Origin: Nocardiopsis sp. MG754419
GTDB lineage: Bacteria > Actinomycetota > Actinomycetes > Streptosporangiales > Streptosporangiaceae
NCBI RefSeq assembly: GCF_018207095.1
Contig: NZ_QOCZ01000016.1
Coordinates: 1-56,025, forward strand
Direction of reading: 5' to 3'
Length of the DNA: 56,025 nt
The translations under genes were made by a program, and so were the position numbers. Every line of letters begins with the position of its first letter. Positions within the stretch are counted from its first letter, which is position 1. The notes below the pieces were generated by a model, which saw nothing but the letters and a program-made list of their open reading frames with translations, was not told the origin of the DNA and searched no databases. Shown here one piece after another: positions 31,307 through 40,487 of the stretch.

Positions 31307-33367
31307 TCAGTCCCGGGGCCGCAGGTCCAATCCGCGCAGTACCTGGGCGTTGAGCGCGACGACGATGGTCGACAGACTCATCAGCACCGCGCCCACGGCC
31401 GGGGCGAGCACGATCCCGACCGGCGCCAGGACACCGGCGGCCAAGGGAACGGCGGCGACGTTGTAGCCGGCGGCCCAGACGAGGTTCTGGATCATCTTCC
31501 GGTATCCCGCCCGGGACAGGTCCCGGACCGACACCACGCCTCGGGGGTCGTCGGAGGCCAGCACCACACCGGCGGACTCGATGGCCACGTCGGTGCCCGC
31601 GCCGATGGCGATGCCGACGTCCGCCCGGGCCAGGGCGGGGGCGTCGTTCACCCCGTCACCGACCATCGCCACCCTGTGTCCGCGCTCCTGCAGGTCCCGG
31701 ACGACGGCGTCCTTCTGGTCGGGCAGCACCTGGGCGAACACCTCGTCCAGGCCGAGCCTCTCGGCGACGGCGTCCGCGACGTTGCGGGCGTCGCCCGTCA
31801 CCATCGCCACCCGCACCCCCTGCGCCCGCAGGCGCCGCACGGCGGAGGCGGACTCGGGGCGGATCTCGTCCGCCAGGGCCAGCGCTCCCACAACGTCCCC
31901 ACCGGCGACGACGTGCAGGACCGTGGCCCCCTGATCGCGCCGGAACCGCGTGTCCTCGGTCAGGTCGTCGGGTTCGGTCAGCCCGAGCGACTCCAGGAGC
32001 GCGGGTCCGCCGACGTGGACCGGGACCCCGTCGACCACGGCCCGGACGCCGCGCCCGGTCAGGGAACGGAAGTCCGTGGCCGTGGGCACCGGGCCCGCCT
32101 CCCGGGCGGCCCGGACGATGGCCTTGGCGAGCGGGTGTTCGGAGTCGGCCTCCACGGCGCCGGCCAGCGCCAGCACCCGATCCGTGGTCGCCCCCACGGT
32201 GGCGACGGTGTCGGTGACCGCCGGCGCGCCCTTGGTGAGGGTGCCGGTCTTGTCGAAGAGGACCGTGTCCACCGAACGGGTGCGCTCCAGGGCCAGACGG
32301 TCCTTGACCAGGATGCCGTGACGGGCCGACAGGGTGGTGGAGATCGCGATGACCAGGGGGATCGCCAGGCCCAGCGCGTGCGGGCAGGCGATCACCAGGA
32401 CCGTGACGGTCCGTTCGACCGCCTGACCGGGCTCAGCCAGAAGCAGCCCCCACACCACGGCGGTGACGACCGCCGCGGCGAGCGCGAACCAGAACAGCAG
32501 GGCCGCGGCCCGGTCGGCGAGCGCCTGGGACCGGGACCGCGACCGCTGCGCCTCCCCGACCAGTCGTTGGATACCGGCGAGCGTGGTGTCGTCGCCGACG
32601 GCGTCCAGTCGGACGCGCACGGCGGAGTCGGTGGCGACGGTCCCCGCCACCACACGGTCGCCCTCGGCCCGGGTGACGGCACGGGACTCTCCGGTGATCA
32701 TCGACTCGTCGACGTCCGCGCGGCCCTGGACGACGGTGCCGTCCGCGGGCACGCGTCCACCGGAGCGGACCAGGACGGTGTCACCGGCCACCAGCCCGGC
32801 GACGGGGACCTCCTCGATCCGTCCGTCCGCGTCGACGCGTTCGGCACGGTCGGGCAGGAGCGCCGCGAGGGCCTCCAACGCACCCGAGGCCTGCCCCAGC
32901 GCCCGCATCTCCAGCCAGTGGCCCAGGAGCATCACCACGACCAGCAGCACCAGCTCCCACCAGAAGTCGAGCCGCATGCCGACCACCCCGAAGGTGGCGA
33001 GCAGGCTGGCGCCGAAGGCGACGGTGATCGCCATGGCGACCAGGGTCATCATGCCCGGCCTGCGGTCGCGGAGCTCACCGACCACCCCGGACAGGAACGG
33101 CCATCCGCCGTAGAGGAAGACCACGGTGCCCAGGGCCGGTGGCACCCAGGTCAGCGCGTCGGGGACGTCGTAGCCGAGCCAACCGGAGATCATGTGGCTG
33201 GTGAGGACCACGGGGATACTCAGGAGCAGACTCCACCAGAAGCGGGTGCGGAACATCGCGGCGTGGTCACCGTGGCCCCCGTGACCCTCACCGTGGTCGT
33301 GACCGGCGTGACCGGTGTGACCGTTCGGATCGGTGTGGTCGGTGTGGTCGTGCGCGCTCGTGCCCAT
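31307..33367 (-). CDS. CopB-type copper-exporting P1B ATPase
   Basis: A 686-residue metal-transporting ATPase. The N-terminus is a His/Asp/Gly-rich tail (HDHTDHTDPNGHTGHAGHDH) in place of the CxxC domains. Then come membrane helices, the A-domain ITGES, the transmembrane CPH motif (VIACPHALGLA) typical of CopB rather than CopA, the phosphorylation site FDKTGTLTKG and the hinge VGDGVNDAPALA. CPH pumps export copper (Cu+ or Cu2+) or silver. The start ATG at 33367 has GGGAAGGGAG upstream. Two CsoR-like palindromes lie within 110 bp upstream, consistent with copper-induced expression. No csoR or chaperone gene is in the window. Confidence 0.9.
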   Translation of the reverse strand: MGTSAHDHTDHTDPNGHTGHAGHDHGEGHGGHGDHAAMFRTRFWWSLLLSIPVVLTSHMISGWLGYDVPDALTWVPPALGTVVFLYGGWPFLSGVVGELRDRRPGMMTLVAMAITVAFGASLLATFGVVGMRLDFWWELVLLVVVMLLGHWLEMRALGQASGALEALAALLPDRAERVDADGRIEEVPVAGLVAGDTVLVRSGGRVPADGTVVQGRADVDESMITGESRAVTRAEGDRVVAGTVATDSAVRVRLDAVGDDTTLAGIQRLVGEAQRSRSRSQALADRAAALLFWFALAAAVVTAVVWGLLLAEPGQAVERTVTVLVIACPHALGLAIPLVIAISTTLSARHGILVKDRLALERTRSVDTVLFDKTGTLTKGAPAVTDTVATVGATTDRVLALAGAVEADSEHPLAKAIVRAAREAGPVPTATDFRSLTGRGVRAVVDGVPVHVGGPALLESLGLTEPDDLTEDTRFRRDQGATVLHVVAGGDVVGALALADEIRPESASAVRRLRAQGVRVAMVTGDARNVADAVAERLGLDEVFAQVLPDQKDAVVRDLQERGHRVAMVGDGVNDAPALARADVGIAIGAGTDVAIESAGVVLASDDPRGVVSVRDLSRAGYRKMIQNLVWAAGYNVAAVPLAAGVLAPVGIVLAPAVGAVLMSLSTIVVALNAQVLRGLDLRPRD

Positions 33368-33391
33368 GTGTACTCCCTTCCCCGTCCGAAA

Positions 33392-33408
33392 ATACCCGCC
33401 AGGGGTAT
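33392..33408. promoter_or_regulatory. CsoR-like operator, proximal
   Basis: ATACCCGCCAGGGGTAT, an imperfect palindrome of the TACCC-N-GGGTA type bound by copper repressors of the CsoR/RcnR family, 25 bp upstream of the ATPase start. Confidence 0.65.
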
Positions 33409-33456
33409 ATTCGGAACAGAGGTCCGCACCATCGCGTGTCCCGCCCTCGTCAACGC

Positions 33457-33473
33457 ATACCCCTAAGGGGTAT
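33457..33473. promoter_or_regulatory. CsoR-like operator, distal
   Basis: ATACCCCTAAGGGGTAT is a perfect palindrome around a central base, 90 bp upstream of the ATPase start and 48 bp from the proximal copy. Confidence 0.7.
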
Positions 33474-33543
33474 TCCCGAACGAAGGCGTCCGCCGCGACG
33501 AGGGTGCCCCGTCGACCTCCGTGACGGACACCCCCACCACCGC

Positions 33544-34776
33544 TCAGGCGGAGCCCAGCGCCTCGGTCGGTTGCTGGGCGGCTGCGCGCAACGCCGGCCA
33601 CAGACCGGCCACCGCACCGATCAGCACCGTGACGCACACCGCTCCGACCCCCGCCCACCAGGGCAGGGCCACCGGCCATCCCCGCAACAGCGCGTACCCC
33701 GCGGTCGCCGCGGCGCCCAACAGGACCCCCGCCAGCCCACCCAGCGCCGACAGGGCCATCGCCTCCACCAGGAACTGGGTCCGCACGTCACGACGGGTGG
33801 CGCCCAGGGCGCGCCGCAGCCCGATCTCGCCCCGCCGCTCCAACACGGAGATGACCATCGTGTTGGCCACCCCGACCCCGCCCACCAGCAAGGCGACGCC
33901 GCCCAGCCCCAGCAGCAGCCCGTTCAGGGTCTGGTCGGCGGCCCGTCGGGCCTCCAGGGCGTCCGAAGGGCGCGACACCTCGACCTCGTTGGGCCGCTCC
34001 GGGTTGGCGTTGCGCCCGACCCGTTCACGGACGCTCGCGACCTTCTCCGGGTCCACCCGCACGTACACGGTCGAGGCCTCGCCCTCGGCGCCGAACACCC
34101 GCTCCGCGACCGAACGTCCGATCAGGGCGGCGTTGTCGAGTTCCGGCGCCAGGTCGGCCCGCTCCAGCACACCGACCACGGAGAAGTACGTGTCACCGAT
34201 GAGCACCACGGTGTCCGGGGTGATCCGGTCGATCCCCAACCGCTCGGCGGCGGCGGCGCCCAGGACCACGGAGGGATGATCCCGGGTGGCCGGGTTAAGC
34301 CCGCTCCCCAGGCGCACCTCGGCGCGGATGGTCTCCAGGAGCCCCGGATCGACCGCGTACGCGCCGATACCGCCAGACTCCCCGCTCGGCACGAGATCAC
34401 TGCGGTACACGTTCGTCCCGGAGAGCAGTTCGACCTGGGAGACGCTCTCCACCTCGGGCATCCGGCCGATCCGCCCCTGTGCCTCCTCGGGCAGCGTCGC
34501 CTCGCCCCCGAACAGGTCGCTCCCCGGGGAGACGGTCACCAGGTTGGTACCCAACCGTCCGATGCGCTCGTCCAGCTCCGCCCGACCGGAACTCGACACA
34601 CCCACCACGGCGACCATCGCCGCGATCCCGATCGCGATCCCCAACGCGGACAGCACCACGCGAGTGGGTCGGGCCCGCAGACCACCGGCCCCGGTGCGCA
34701 ACCGGTCGCCGAACGCCATCCGGGCCGGCCGCGGTCCCGGACCAGGCCCGCCCCGGCGTCGCAACGGCGCCCTCAT
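33544..34776 (-). CDS. MacB/FtsX-type ABC transporter permease
   Basis: A 410-residue permease with the MacB topology: TM1 near residue 40 (ALGIAIGIAAMVAVVGV), a large extracytoplasmic domain (about residues 60-280), then three C-terminal helices (GVALLVGGVGVANTMVI, GGLAGVLLGAAATAGYAL and VGAVCVTVLIGAVAGLWPAL) with the signature ERRGEIGLRRALGATR between the first two. It works with the ATPase and adaptor genes upstream as a tripartite-like or mechanotransmission efflux system. The ATG at 34776 overlaps the ATPase stop by one base (TGATG). Confidence 0.9.
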   Translation of the reverse strand: MRAPLRRRGGPGPGPRPARMAFGDRLRTGAGGLRARPTRVVLSALGIAIGIAAMVAVVGVSSSGRAELDERIGRLGTNLVTVSPGSDLFGGEATLPEEAQGRIGRMPEVESVSQVELLSGTNVYRSDLVPSGESGGIGAYAVDPGLLETIRAEVRLGSGLNPATRDHPSVVLGAAAAERLGIDRITPDTVVLIGDTYFSVVGVLERADLAPELDNAALIGRSVAERVFGAEGEASTVYVRVDPEKVASVRERVGRNANPERPNEVEVSRPSDALEARRAADQTLNGLLLGLGGVALLVGGVGVANTMVISVLERRGEIGLRRALGATRRDVRTQFLVEAMALSALGGLAGVLLGAAATAGYALLRGWPVALPWWAGVGAVCVTVLIGAVAGLWPALRAAAQQPTEALGSA

Positions 34777-35477
34777 CACACCGCCTCCTCTCGCGGCGCG
34801 ACCCCCGAGTCCGCCACCACCCGTCCGTCCCGGACCTCCACGCGTCGGGGCAACCGCGCCGCCAGTTCCCGATCGTGCGTGATGACGACGACGGTCACCC
34901 CCTCCAGGTTCAGCTCGCCGAGCAGCTCCATCACGGCCGCCCCCGAGGCCGTGTCCAGTGCGCCCGTCGGTTCGTCGGCGAGCAACAGTCGCGGAGACCC
35001 GACCACAGCGCGGGCGATGGCGACCCGCTGGCGCTGGCCACCGGACAGTTCGTGCGGCCGGTGGTGCGCCCGGTCGGTGAGCCCCACCCGATCGAGCGCG
35101 CGCAACGCCCGCCGTCTGCGGGTGCGGAAACCGGCGCCCGTGTAGAGCAGTCCGTCCGCCACATTGTCGACGGCGGGCACGTTGGGGGCGAGGTGGAACT
35201 GCTGGAACACGAAACCGATCGACCGCGCGCGCAGGGCGGAGAGTCCGTCGTCGGACAGCGCTCCCACGTCGTGCCCGAACACGCGCACGGTGCCCTCCGT
35301 GGGCGCGTCCAGGGTGCCGAGCAGATGGAGCAGTGTGGACTTTCCCGAACCGGAGGGTCCGAGGATCGCCGCCATCTCGCCCTGGTCGATCCGCAGGTCC
35401 ACCGCGTCCAGGGCCCGGACCCCGCCGGGGTAGTGGCGGCCCACCGCGGTGAACTCGGCGGCCGGTACGGCGCTCAT
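34776..35477 (-). CDS. MacB/LolD-type ABC transporter ATPase
   Basis: A 233-residue ATPase: Walker A GPSGSGKST (residues 40-48), Q-loop FVFQQFHL, signature LSGGQRQRVAIARA, Walker B LLLADEPTGALD and H-loop VITHDREL. It energises the permease encoded next. Its start overlaps the adaptor gene stop (ATGA), and its stop overlaps the permease start, so the operon is tightly coupled. Confidence 0.93.
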   Translation of the reverse strand: MSAVPAAEFTAVGRHYPGGVRALDAVDLRIDQGEMAAILGPSGSGKSTLLHLLGTLDAPTEGTVRVFGHDVGALSDDGLSALRARSIGFVFQQFHLAPNVPAVDNVADGLLYTGAGFRTRRRRALRALDRVGLTDRAHHRPHELSGGQRQRVAIARAVVGSPRLLLADEPTGALDTASGAAVMELLGELNLEGVTVVVITHDRELAARLPRRVEVRDGRVVADSGVAPREEAV

Positions 35478-36607
35478 TCGGGCACCACGACCTCGATCCC
35501 CTCGGAGATCGCGTCTCCGGTGACCTCGACGAGACCGTCGGAGAACCAGCCGGTCTCCACCTCGACGTCGTCCACCCGGCCGTCGCCGCCCACGACCGAC
35601 AGGCCGTAGCCGCCGCCGGCCAGCGCGATCAGGGCTCCCGCCGGGACGGCCAGCACGTCCTCGCGCACCTCCCCTCGGGCGAGGACGGTGACCGGAGCGT
35701 GCTCCAGGAAGTCCGCGATCTCCTCCTCGAAGCCGATGACGACCTCCACGGTGGGGTCCTCCCCCGCGCCTCCGTCCCGCTCGTCGCCCTCCGCGACCTC
35801 GGCGACGGTGCCGACGGACTCCACCTCACCGGTGACGGTCTCCCCGCCCGGCAGCTCCACGGAGACCTCGTCGCCCTCCGCCACCAGGTCCCGGTCGTCG
35901 AGCTTCAGGTCCACCCGCACCACCTGGCGGGTCGAGCCGGTCGCGAGCAGCGGCGTGGCGGGGGCGACGTTCTCGCCCAGGGAGGCCTCGTGTCCGGTGA
36001 TACGCACCGTCCCGGGGGCGTACCAGATCTGGTCGGGATCGACGGTGCCGGTGACCTCCATCCCCTCGGTGTCCTTCTGCCAGCGCCGGACGGCCTCGGC
36101 GGTGAGCCAGGTGTACTCGTCGTCCACCGTGAACCCGCCATAGCCGAGCTCGGCCAGTGCCTGCTCGAACAGGCGCACGTCCGGCCCCTTGCTGCCGGGT
36201 TCCAGACGCCGGTAGGCGGGGGTCTCGCCACGCAGCAGGATCACCGGCGCACCGTCGATCTCCCAGACCCGTTGCCCCGGCGCGCGTGTCTCCCCGACCT
36301 CCGGGAGCCAGGTGAGCACACCGTCGGAGCGGGCGAAGAAGGAACCCCCGCCCGCGTGCCCGAGGGTCCCGTCCAGGCTCTCCTCCCGGCTCAGAGTCGT
36401 GTTGCGCACCTCGGTGGTGGACTCCGGCGCCGGGCTCCCCTCCTCCTCGGATCCCTGGGACACTCCGCGGACCGTCACCACCGCACCGGCGCAGAGCACC
36501 ACGAGTGTCACGAGGGCGGCGGACAGCCACACGAGGCCGCGCCGGTCCGGACGGGGACGGCCCTCGGCCGTGTCCCTCCACGGATCCGTGTCGGTGTCGA
36601 CGGTCAC
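35474..36607 (-). CDS. HlyD/MacA-like efflux adaptor with peptidoglycan-binding domain
   Basis: A 377-residue membrane-anchored adaptor: TM at about residues 25-47 (LVWLSAALVTLVVLCAGAVV), a first barrel-like half (NTTLSREESLDGTLGHAG), an inserted peptidoglycan-binding-1 domain at about 137-190 (GPDVRLFEQALAELGYGGF, then TAEAVRRWQKDTEG), and a C-terminal beta-barrel/membrane-proximal part. This domain mix is common in Gram-positive actinobacterial MacAB-like systems. The start GTG overlaps the lipoprotein stop. Confidence 0.85.
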   Translation of the reverse strand: MTVDTDTDPWRDTAEGRPRPDRRGLVWLSAALVTLVVLCAGAVVTVRGVSQGSEEEGSPAPESTTEVRNTTLSREESLDGTLGHAGGGSFFARSDGVLTWLPEVGETRAPGQRVWEIDGAPVILLRGETPAYRRLEPGSKGPDVRLFEQALAELGYGGFTVDDEYTWLTAEAVRRWQKDTEGMEVTGTVDPDQIWYAPGTVRITGHEASLGENVAPATPLLATGSTRQVVRVDLKLDDRDLVAEGDEVSVELPGGETVTGEVESVGTVAEVAEGDERDGGAGEDPTVEVVIGFEEEIADFLEHAPVTVLARGEVREDVLAVPAGALIALAGGGYGLSVVGGDGRVDDVEVETGWFSDGLVEVTGDAISEGIEVVVPE

Positions 36608-37095
36608 GACTCGCCCTCTTCCCCGGAGGGCTCACCGAACTCGATCTCACCGCACTCCTGGACGGCCCGCATGTTCTCCTCGTCGTCCGGGTCGACCGTC
36701 AGGGCCAGGCCCTCGCCGGGTTCGGGGTCGGGGACGTCGACCCCGTTCTCCCTCATGCACTCGGCCACGCGCAGGTTGTCCTCGAAGACCTCCTCGTCGG
36801 AAGGCGCGTTCTCGTCCACGGGGAGCAGCGCGTCGCACTCCTCCACGGCGGCCATCATCTCCTCGTCCTCCGGGTCCACGGCCGGCAGTGCGACCAGGCC
36901 CCCGTCCGGTTCGGGGTCGGGCATGTCGACGCCGTGGTCGCGCATGCAGGAGGCGAAGTCCATCATTGCCTCCTCCATGGTCTTCTCGGTCGCCTCGCCC
37001 TCGGCTCCCTCGCCCTCCTCGGCGAGTACTCCGCAGCCGGTCAACAGCAGACCGAGCGTGGCGACGGCGGAGGCCGCCAGGGTCCTGGTACGCAT
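36604..37095 (-). CDS. Lipoprotein with duplicated CMRxxGVDxPDPEP unit
   Basis: A 163-residue lipoprotein: lipobox LLLTGC with Cys21, then a strongly acidic mature part. It has two internal copies of a unit of about 50 residues: CMRDHGVDMPDPEP (Cys50, ending at EEC, Cys87) and CMRENGVDVPDPEP (Cys113, ending at QEC, Cys148). Each unit therefore has a Cys pair that may form a disulfide or bind a ligand. It is the first gene of the efflux operon. The family is not named here; from memory similar small lipoproteins accompany MacAB-like operons in actinobacteria. The ATG at 37095 has CAGGAGTG upstream. Confidence 0.8.
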   Translation of the reverse strand: MRTRTLAASAVATLGLLLTGCGVLAEEGEGAEGEATEKTMEEAMMDFASCMRDHGVDMPDPEPDGGLVALPAVDPEDEEMMAAVEECDALLPVDENAPSDEEVFEDNLRVAECMRENGVDVPDPEPGEGLALTVDPDDEENMRAVQECGEIEFGEPSGEEGES

Positions 37096-37171
37096 GTGTT
37101 CACTCCTGTGGGGTCGGGGCACCGACGCGGCGCCCGATCGAAGGGGTCGACGCACATGTCAGCGGGACCGC

Positions 37172-37188
37172 GGTTAGTCGCCGGTTAG
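37172..37188. promoter_or_regulatory. Tandem GGTTAG repeats 11 bp apart (efflux side)
   Basis: Two GGTTAG hexamers start at 37172 and 37183, one helical turn apart, about 80 bp upstream of the lipoprotein start. This is a likely binding site for the neighbouring OmpR-type regulator. Confidence 0.45.
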
Positions 37189-37413
37189 GCCGGTGGCCTC
37201 GGGCGGTGTTCGGGACCGCGTTCGGTCGTTCGGGCCCGCGGTCGGGTACTCCCGCGCGCGTTCGGGTGCACCGGCTCGGCGGGAACCTTCGAGGGCCGCG
37301 GTGTGCCGGCCCGGCCCTCGCCCTCCCGTCACCGCTCCCACCCGGGGTTTCCCGGAGGCTTGGTCCGCCGGCGCCCGCCCACGAAACACCGGCCGATCCC
37401 GGGTCGGACCGGC

Positions 37414-37430
37414 CTTAACCCCGGCCTCAC
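37414..37430. promoter_or_regulatory. Tandem repeat on the regulator side
   Basis: CTTAAC and CCTCAC units start 11 bp apart near 37414 and 37425, about 60 bp upstream of the regulator start. They resemble the complement of the GGTTAG pair, so the regulator may control both directions. Confidence 0.35.
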
Positions 37431-37484
37431 CGGCCGGGCGATACAGCTGGTCCGCCGTGGTGGAGAGACTCGGGAGGGGAACAC

Positions 37485-38141
37485 ATGCGCATCCTGGTGG
37501 TGGAGGACCAACCGGATCTGGCGGCGACGGTCGCCGAGGGGCTGCGCGGCGAGGGTCTGGCCGTCGACGTGTGCCATGACGGTGACACCGGCTTGGAGAT
37601 GGCCACCGTGCACGACTACGACGTCGTCATCCTCGACCGGGACCTGCCCGTGCTCCACGGCGACCTGGTGTGTCAGCACCTGGCGGAGAACCCCGACGTC
37701 GAGGCCCGGGTCCTGATGCTCACCGCGGCCGGCGGTCTGGAGGACCGCGTCGATGGGCTGGACCTGGGCGCCGACGACTACCTCGCCAAACCCTTCGCGT
37801 ACGTGGAGCTCCTGGCCCGGGTCCGGGCCCTGGGGCGCCGCGCCCGGCCCGCCGCCCGCCCCCGCCTGAGCCGGGCCGGCCTGGTGCTCGACACCAACCG
37901 GCGCACCGCGTCCAGGGACGGACGCGCGCTGTCGCTCTCCCCCAAGGAACTCGGTGTCCTGGAGGAGTTGCTGCGGGCCGACGGTGCCCCGGTGAACGCC
38001 ACCCTCCTCATCGAGAAGGTGTGGGACGCCCACCTGGACCCGTTCAGCGGCGTGCTCAAGGTGGTGGTGCACGGGCTGCGGCGCAAGCTCGGCGATCCCC
38101 CGGTGATCGAGACGGTGCCCGGCCACGGATACCGGATCTGA
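37485..38141 (+). CDS. OmpR-type response regulator
   Basis: A 218-residue regulator: receiver domain (ILVVEDQPDLAATVAEG, Asp in VVILDRDLPVLHGD, Lys in YLAKPFAYVELL) and winged helix (LSPKELGVLEELLRADGAPV, then VLKVVVHGLRRKLG). The ATG at 37485 has GGGAGGGGAA upstream. It is divergent from the MacAB-like operon and followed by its kinase gene, so it is the probable regulator of that pump. Confidence 0.92.
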   Translation: MRILVVEDQPDLAATVAEGLRGEGLAVDVCHDGDTGLEMATVHDYDVVILDRDLPVLHGDLVCQHLAENPDVEARVLMLTAAGGLEDRVDGLDLGADDYLAKPFAYVELLARVRALGRRARPAARPRLSRAGLVLDTNRRTASRDGRALSLSPKELGVLEELLRADGAPVNATLLIEKVWDAHLDPFSGVLKVVVHGLRRKLGDPPVIETVPGHGYRI

Positions 38142-38142
38142 C

Positions 38143-39381
38143 GTGGCCGCGCTCCGGAACGACCGCCGCCCGAGCACCGGCCGCGGACTCACCCTGCGCA
38201 CCAAACTCGGCCTCATCTACACGGGGGTCTTCGTCCTCGGCGGGGCTCTCCTCCTGGGGGTGAACTACGGCATCGTGTCGGCGAGCCTGGAGGACCGCGG
38301 CGTGGAGTTCGCGAGCACGGTCCAGGGCGTGGGGTCGACGGAGGAGATGTCCGACACCGCGCTCCGTCCGGCCCCCACCACACCCCTGGAACCGGTCACC
38401 GGGCCCACGGAGACGCAGGAGGGAGAGACGCGACCGGCGGCCGTGGCCGTGCTCGTCGACGACTACCGGTCCGGCGTGCTCTCGGACCTCGTGGTGAACT
38501 CGGTGCTCGTCCTGGCCGCCGTGACCGCCCTGGCGGGTCTGGCCGGATGGCTGATCGCCGGCGGGCCGATGCGCCGCCTGCACCGGGTCACCGAGACCGC
38601 CCGCACCCTGTCCGACCGCGACCTGCACAGCCGGTTGAACCTGCCGGGACCGGACGACGAGTTCCGCGAACTGGGCGACACGTTCGACGGCATGTTGACC
38701 CGGCTGGAACGGGCCTTCGACTCCCAGCGCCGGTTCGTGGCCAACGCCTCCCACGAACTCCGCACTCCACTGGCCCTGCAACGGGCCGCATTGGAGATCC
38801 CCCTGGCGCAGAGTCGGGTCCCGGAAGACCTCATGCCCGCCTTCACCCGGATGCTGGACTCGGTGACGCGCAGCGAGGCGCTCATCAGCGGGCTGCTCCT
38901 CCTGGCCCGTTCCGATCGCGGTCTGGAGAGCACCGAGGAGGTCGACCTGGCCGAGGTCGCCGCGGGCGTGGTGTCCGATCGGCGCGCGGACGCCGAGGAG
39001 GCGGAGGTGGAGCTGGAGACGGACCTGGAGGCCGACGTCGTGGACGGGGATCGCGTCCTGCTGGAGCACCTCGTCCGCAACCTCGTCGAGAACGCGATCC
39101 GCTACAACCACGCCGGGGGACGCGTGTCGGTACGGTTGCGCTCCACCGACACCCGGACCGTGCTGAAGGTGAGCAACACCGGCGGCGGGGTCGTCGACGA
39201 TCCCGACGTGCTGTTCGAGCCCTTCCACCGGGGCGACGCGGCCCGGCTGCACGCCGATCGGCCGGGCAGTGGTCTGGGACTGTCCATCGTGCGGTCGATC
39301 GCCAACGCGCACGGGGCGACCGCGACCGCCCATGCCCGGCCGGAGGGCGGTCTGGTGGTGACGGTCGGGTTCGACCGGTAG
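38143..39381 (+). CDS. Sensor histidine kinase
   Basis: A 412-residue kinase: TM1 at about residues 22-45 (LGLIYTGVFVLGGALLLGV), a short extracytoplasmic loop of about 65 residues, TM2 near 112-135 (NSVLVLAAVTALAGLAGWLIA), HAMP, the phospho-His box ANASHELRTPLALQRAALEI and a HATPase domain (NLVENAIRYN, GSGLGLSIVRSIA). The start GTG is one base past the regulator stop. The small outer loop is typical of kinases that sense membrane-active compounds or monitor a transporter. Confidence 0.9.
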   Translation: MAALRNDRRPSTGRGLTLRTKLGLIYTGVFVLGGALLLGVNYGIVSASLEDRGVEFASTVQGVGSTEEMSDTALRPAPTTPLEPVTGPTETQEGETRPAAVAVLVDDYRSGVLSDLVVNSVLVLAAVTALAGLAGWLIAGGPMRRLHRVTETARTLSDRDLHSRLNLPGPDDEFRELGDTFDGMLTRLERAFDSQRRFVANASHELRTPLALQRAALEIPLAQSRVPEDLMPAFTRMLDSVTRSEALISGLLLLARSDRGLESTEEVDLAEVAAGVVSDRRADAEEAEVELETDLEADVVDGDRVLLEHLVRNLVENAIRYNHAGGRVSVRLRSTDTRTVLKVSNTGGGVVDDPDVLFEPFHRGDAARLHADRPGSGLGLSIVRSIANAHGATATAHARPEGGLVVTVGFDR

Positions 39382-39623
39382 GGGGAAGTGAGGCCTGGCC
39401 TCGGCGCCCCCGCCGCGCCGCGGCCGGTGTTCGCACGCCCGAGGGCGAGACCGGAACCCGCGGCGTCTCCCGGGGTTTCGGCGAGGACCGGCCACCGGTG
39501 CCCGAACGTCCCCTGGGGTGCAGGGGCCGCGCGTCCGTGGACGGCCCCGAGGGACGGGGGCCGCGGGTCGGCGGAACGGACCCGCGGGCTCGGGGACCGC
39601 GCTTCCGGCCCGTGGACCGCCGG

Positions 39624-40487
39624 TCAGGCCTCGGCCCGGCCCCGCCCGCCGTACCAGGGCCACCACTGGGCGGTGTGCCCGTGCGGGATCATCCGGTCCA
39701 GACGGATCGTGAGCCGCAGTGCGAACCCGCCGGCGATCATCCCGGCCACCAGGTCGGTGAACCAGTGGAAGTGCAGGTAGATGGAGACGGTGGACTGGAG
39801 CAGGGCGATGCCCACGATGCAGTAGGCCAGGCGCTTGATGATGTGCGGCCGCGCCGCCCCGAACCTGATGATCAGGAACAGCACCAGCCCGTAGATGAGG
39901 ATCGCGTTGGCTCCGTGGCCCGAGGGGAAGGCCACGTTGCCCATGCCCGCGAAGAAGTCGGGGTCGAAGTACTTGGCGTGACCTCGGTTGAAGAACAGCT
40001 TCATCACCGAGACCATCGACATCATCCCGAAGACGCCGCCCGCCCCCAGGATGATGGGGCGCCAACTCCGGTGCCAGTAGGCCAGCTGAAGGGTGGTCAC
40101 CCCCAGGACCGGCAACGCCACGTAACGGGAGGCCACGTTGTCCGGCCAGAAGATGAACGGCTCACGCAGGACGTCCCAGAAAGGGCGGGGCACCTCGTTG
40201 AGAAAGTTGTCGACCGGGTGCAGCGGCCCCGCGGCGAGCATCGTCATCACGATCAGCGCCACGAAGAGGATGATCGCGATCCGGTCCGAGGCGAGCCCCC
40301 ACGCGATCTCGCTCACACTCGGCCACTTGACGGCGCGTACGACGGGCGGCCCTGGCGCGAACTCCTTGGCTCGCACCACGGGGATGGGTCCGCTGTAGGG
40401 CCCGGGAGCCGGCTGTCGCCGCTCCTCCTCGGGCTGCGGAGGCGTCTGTCTGGACCGTGCGCGCCTGGTCCTCGAAGAATGCGTCAT
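39624..40487 (-). CDS. PAP2-family membrane phosphatase
   Basis: A 287-residue integral membrane phosphatase with about six helices. Catalytic blocks: KLFFNRGHAK (motif 1, with RG where RP is usual), FPSGHGANA (motif 2) and SIYLHFHWFTDLVAG (motif 3, with the nucleophile His). The first 45 residues are a basic, Pro-rich cytosolic lead. Such enzymes remove phosphate from phosphatidate, undecaprenyl pyrophosphate or phosphoinositides; the substrate cannot be assigned. Confidence 0.85.
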   Translation of the reverse strand: MTHSSRTRRARSRQTPPQPEEERRQPAPGPYSGPIPVVRAKEFAPGPPVVRAVKWPSVSEIAWGLASDRIAIILFVALIVMTMLAAGPLHPVDNFLNEVPRPFWDVLREPFIFWPDNVASRYVALPVLGVTTLQLAYWHRSWRPIILGAGGVFGMMSMVSVMKLFFNRGHAKYFDPDFFAGMGNVAFPSGHGANAILIYGLVLFLIIRFGAARPHIIKRLAYCIVGIALLQSTVSIYLHFHWFTDLVAGMIAGGFALRLTIRLDRMIPHGHTAQWWPWYGGRGRAEA

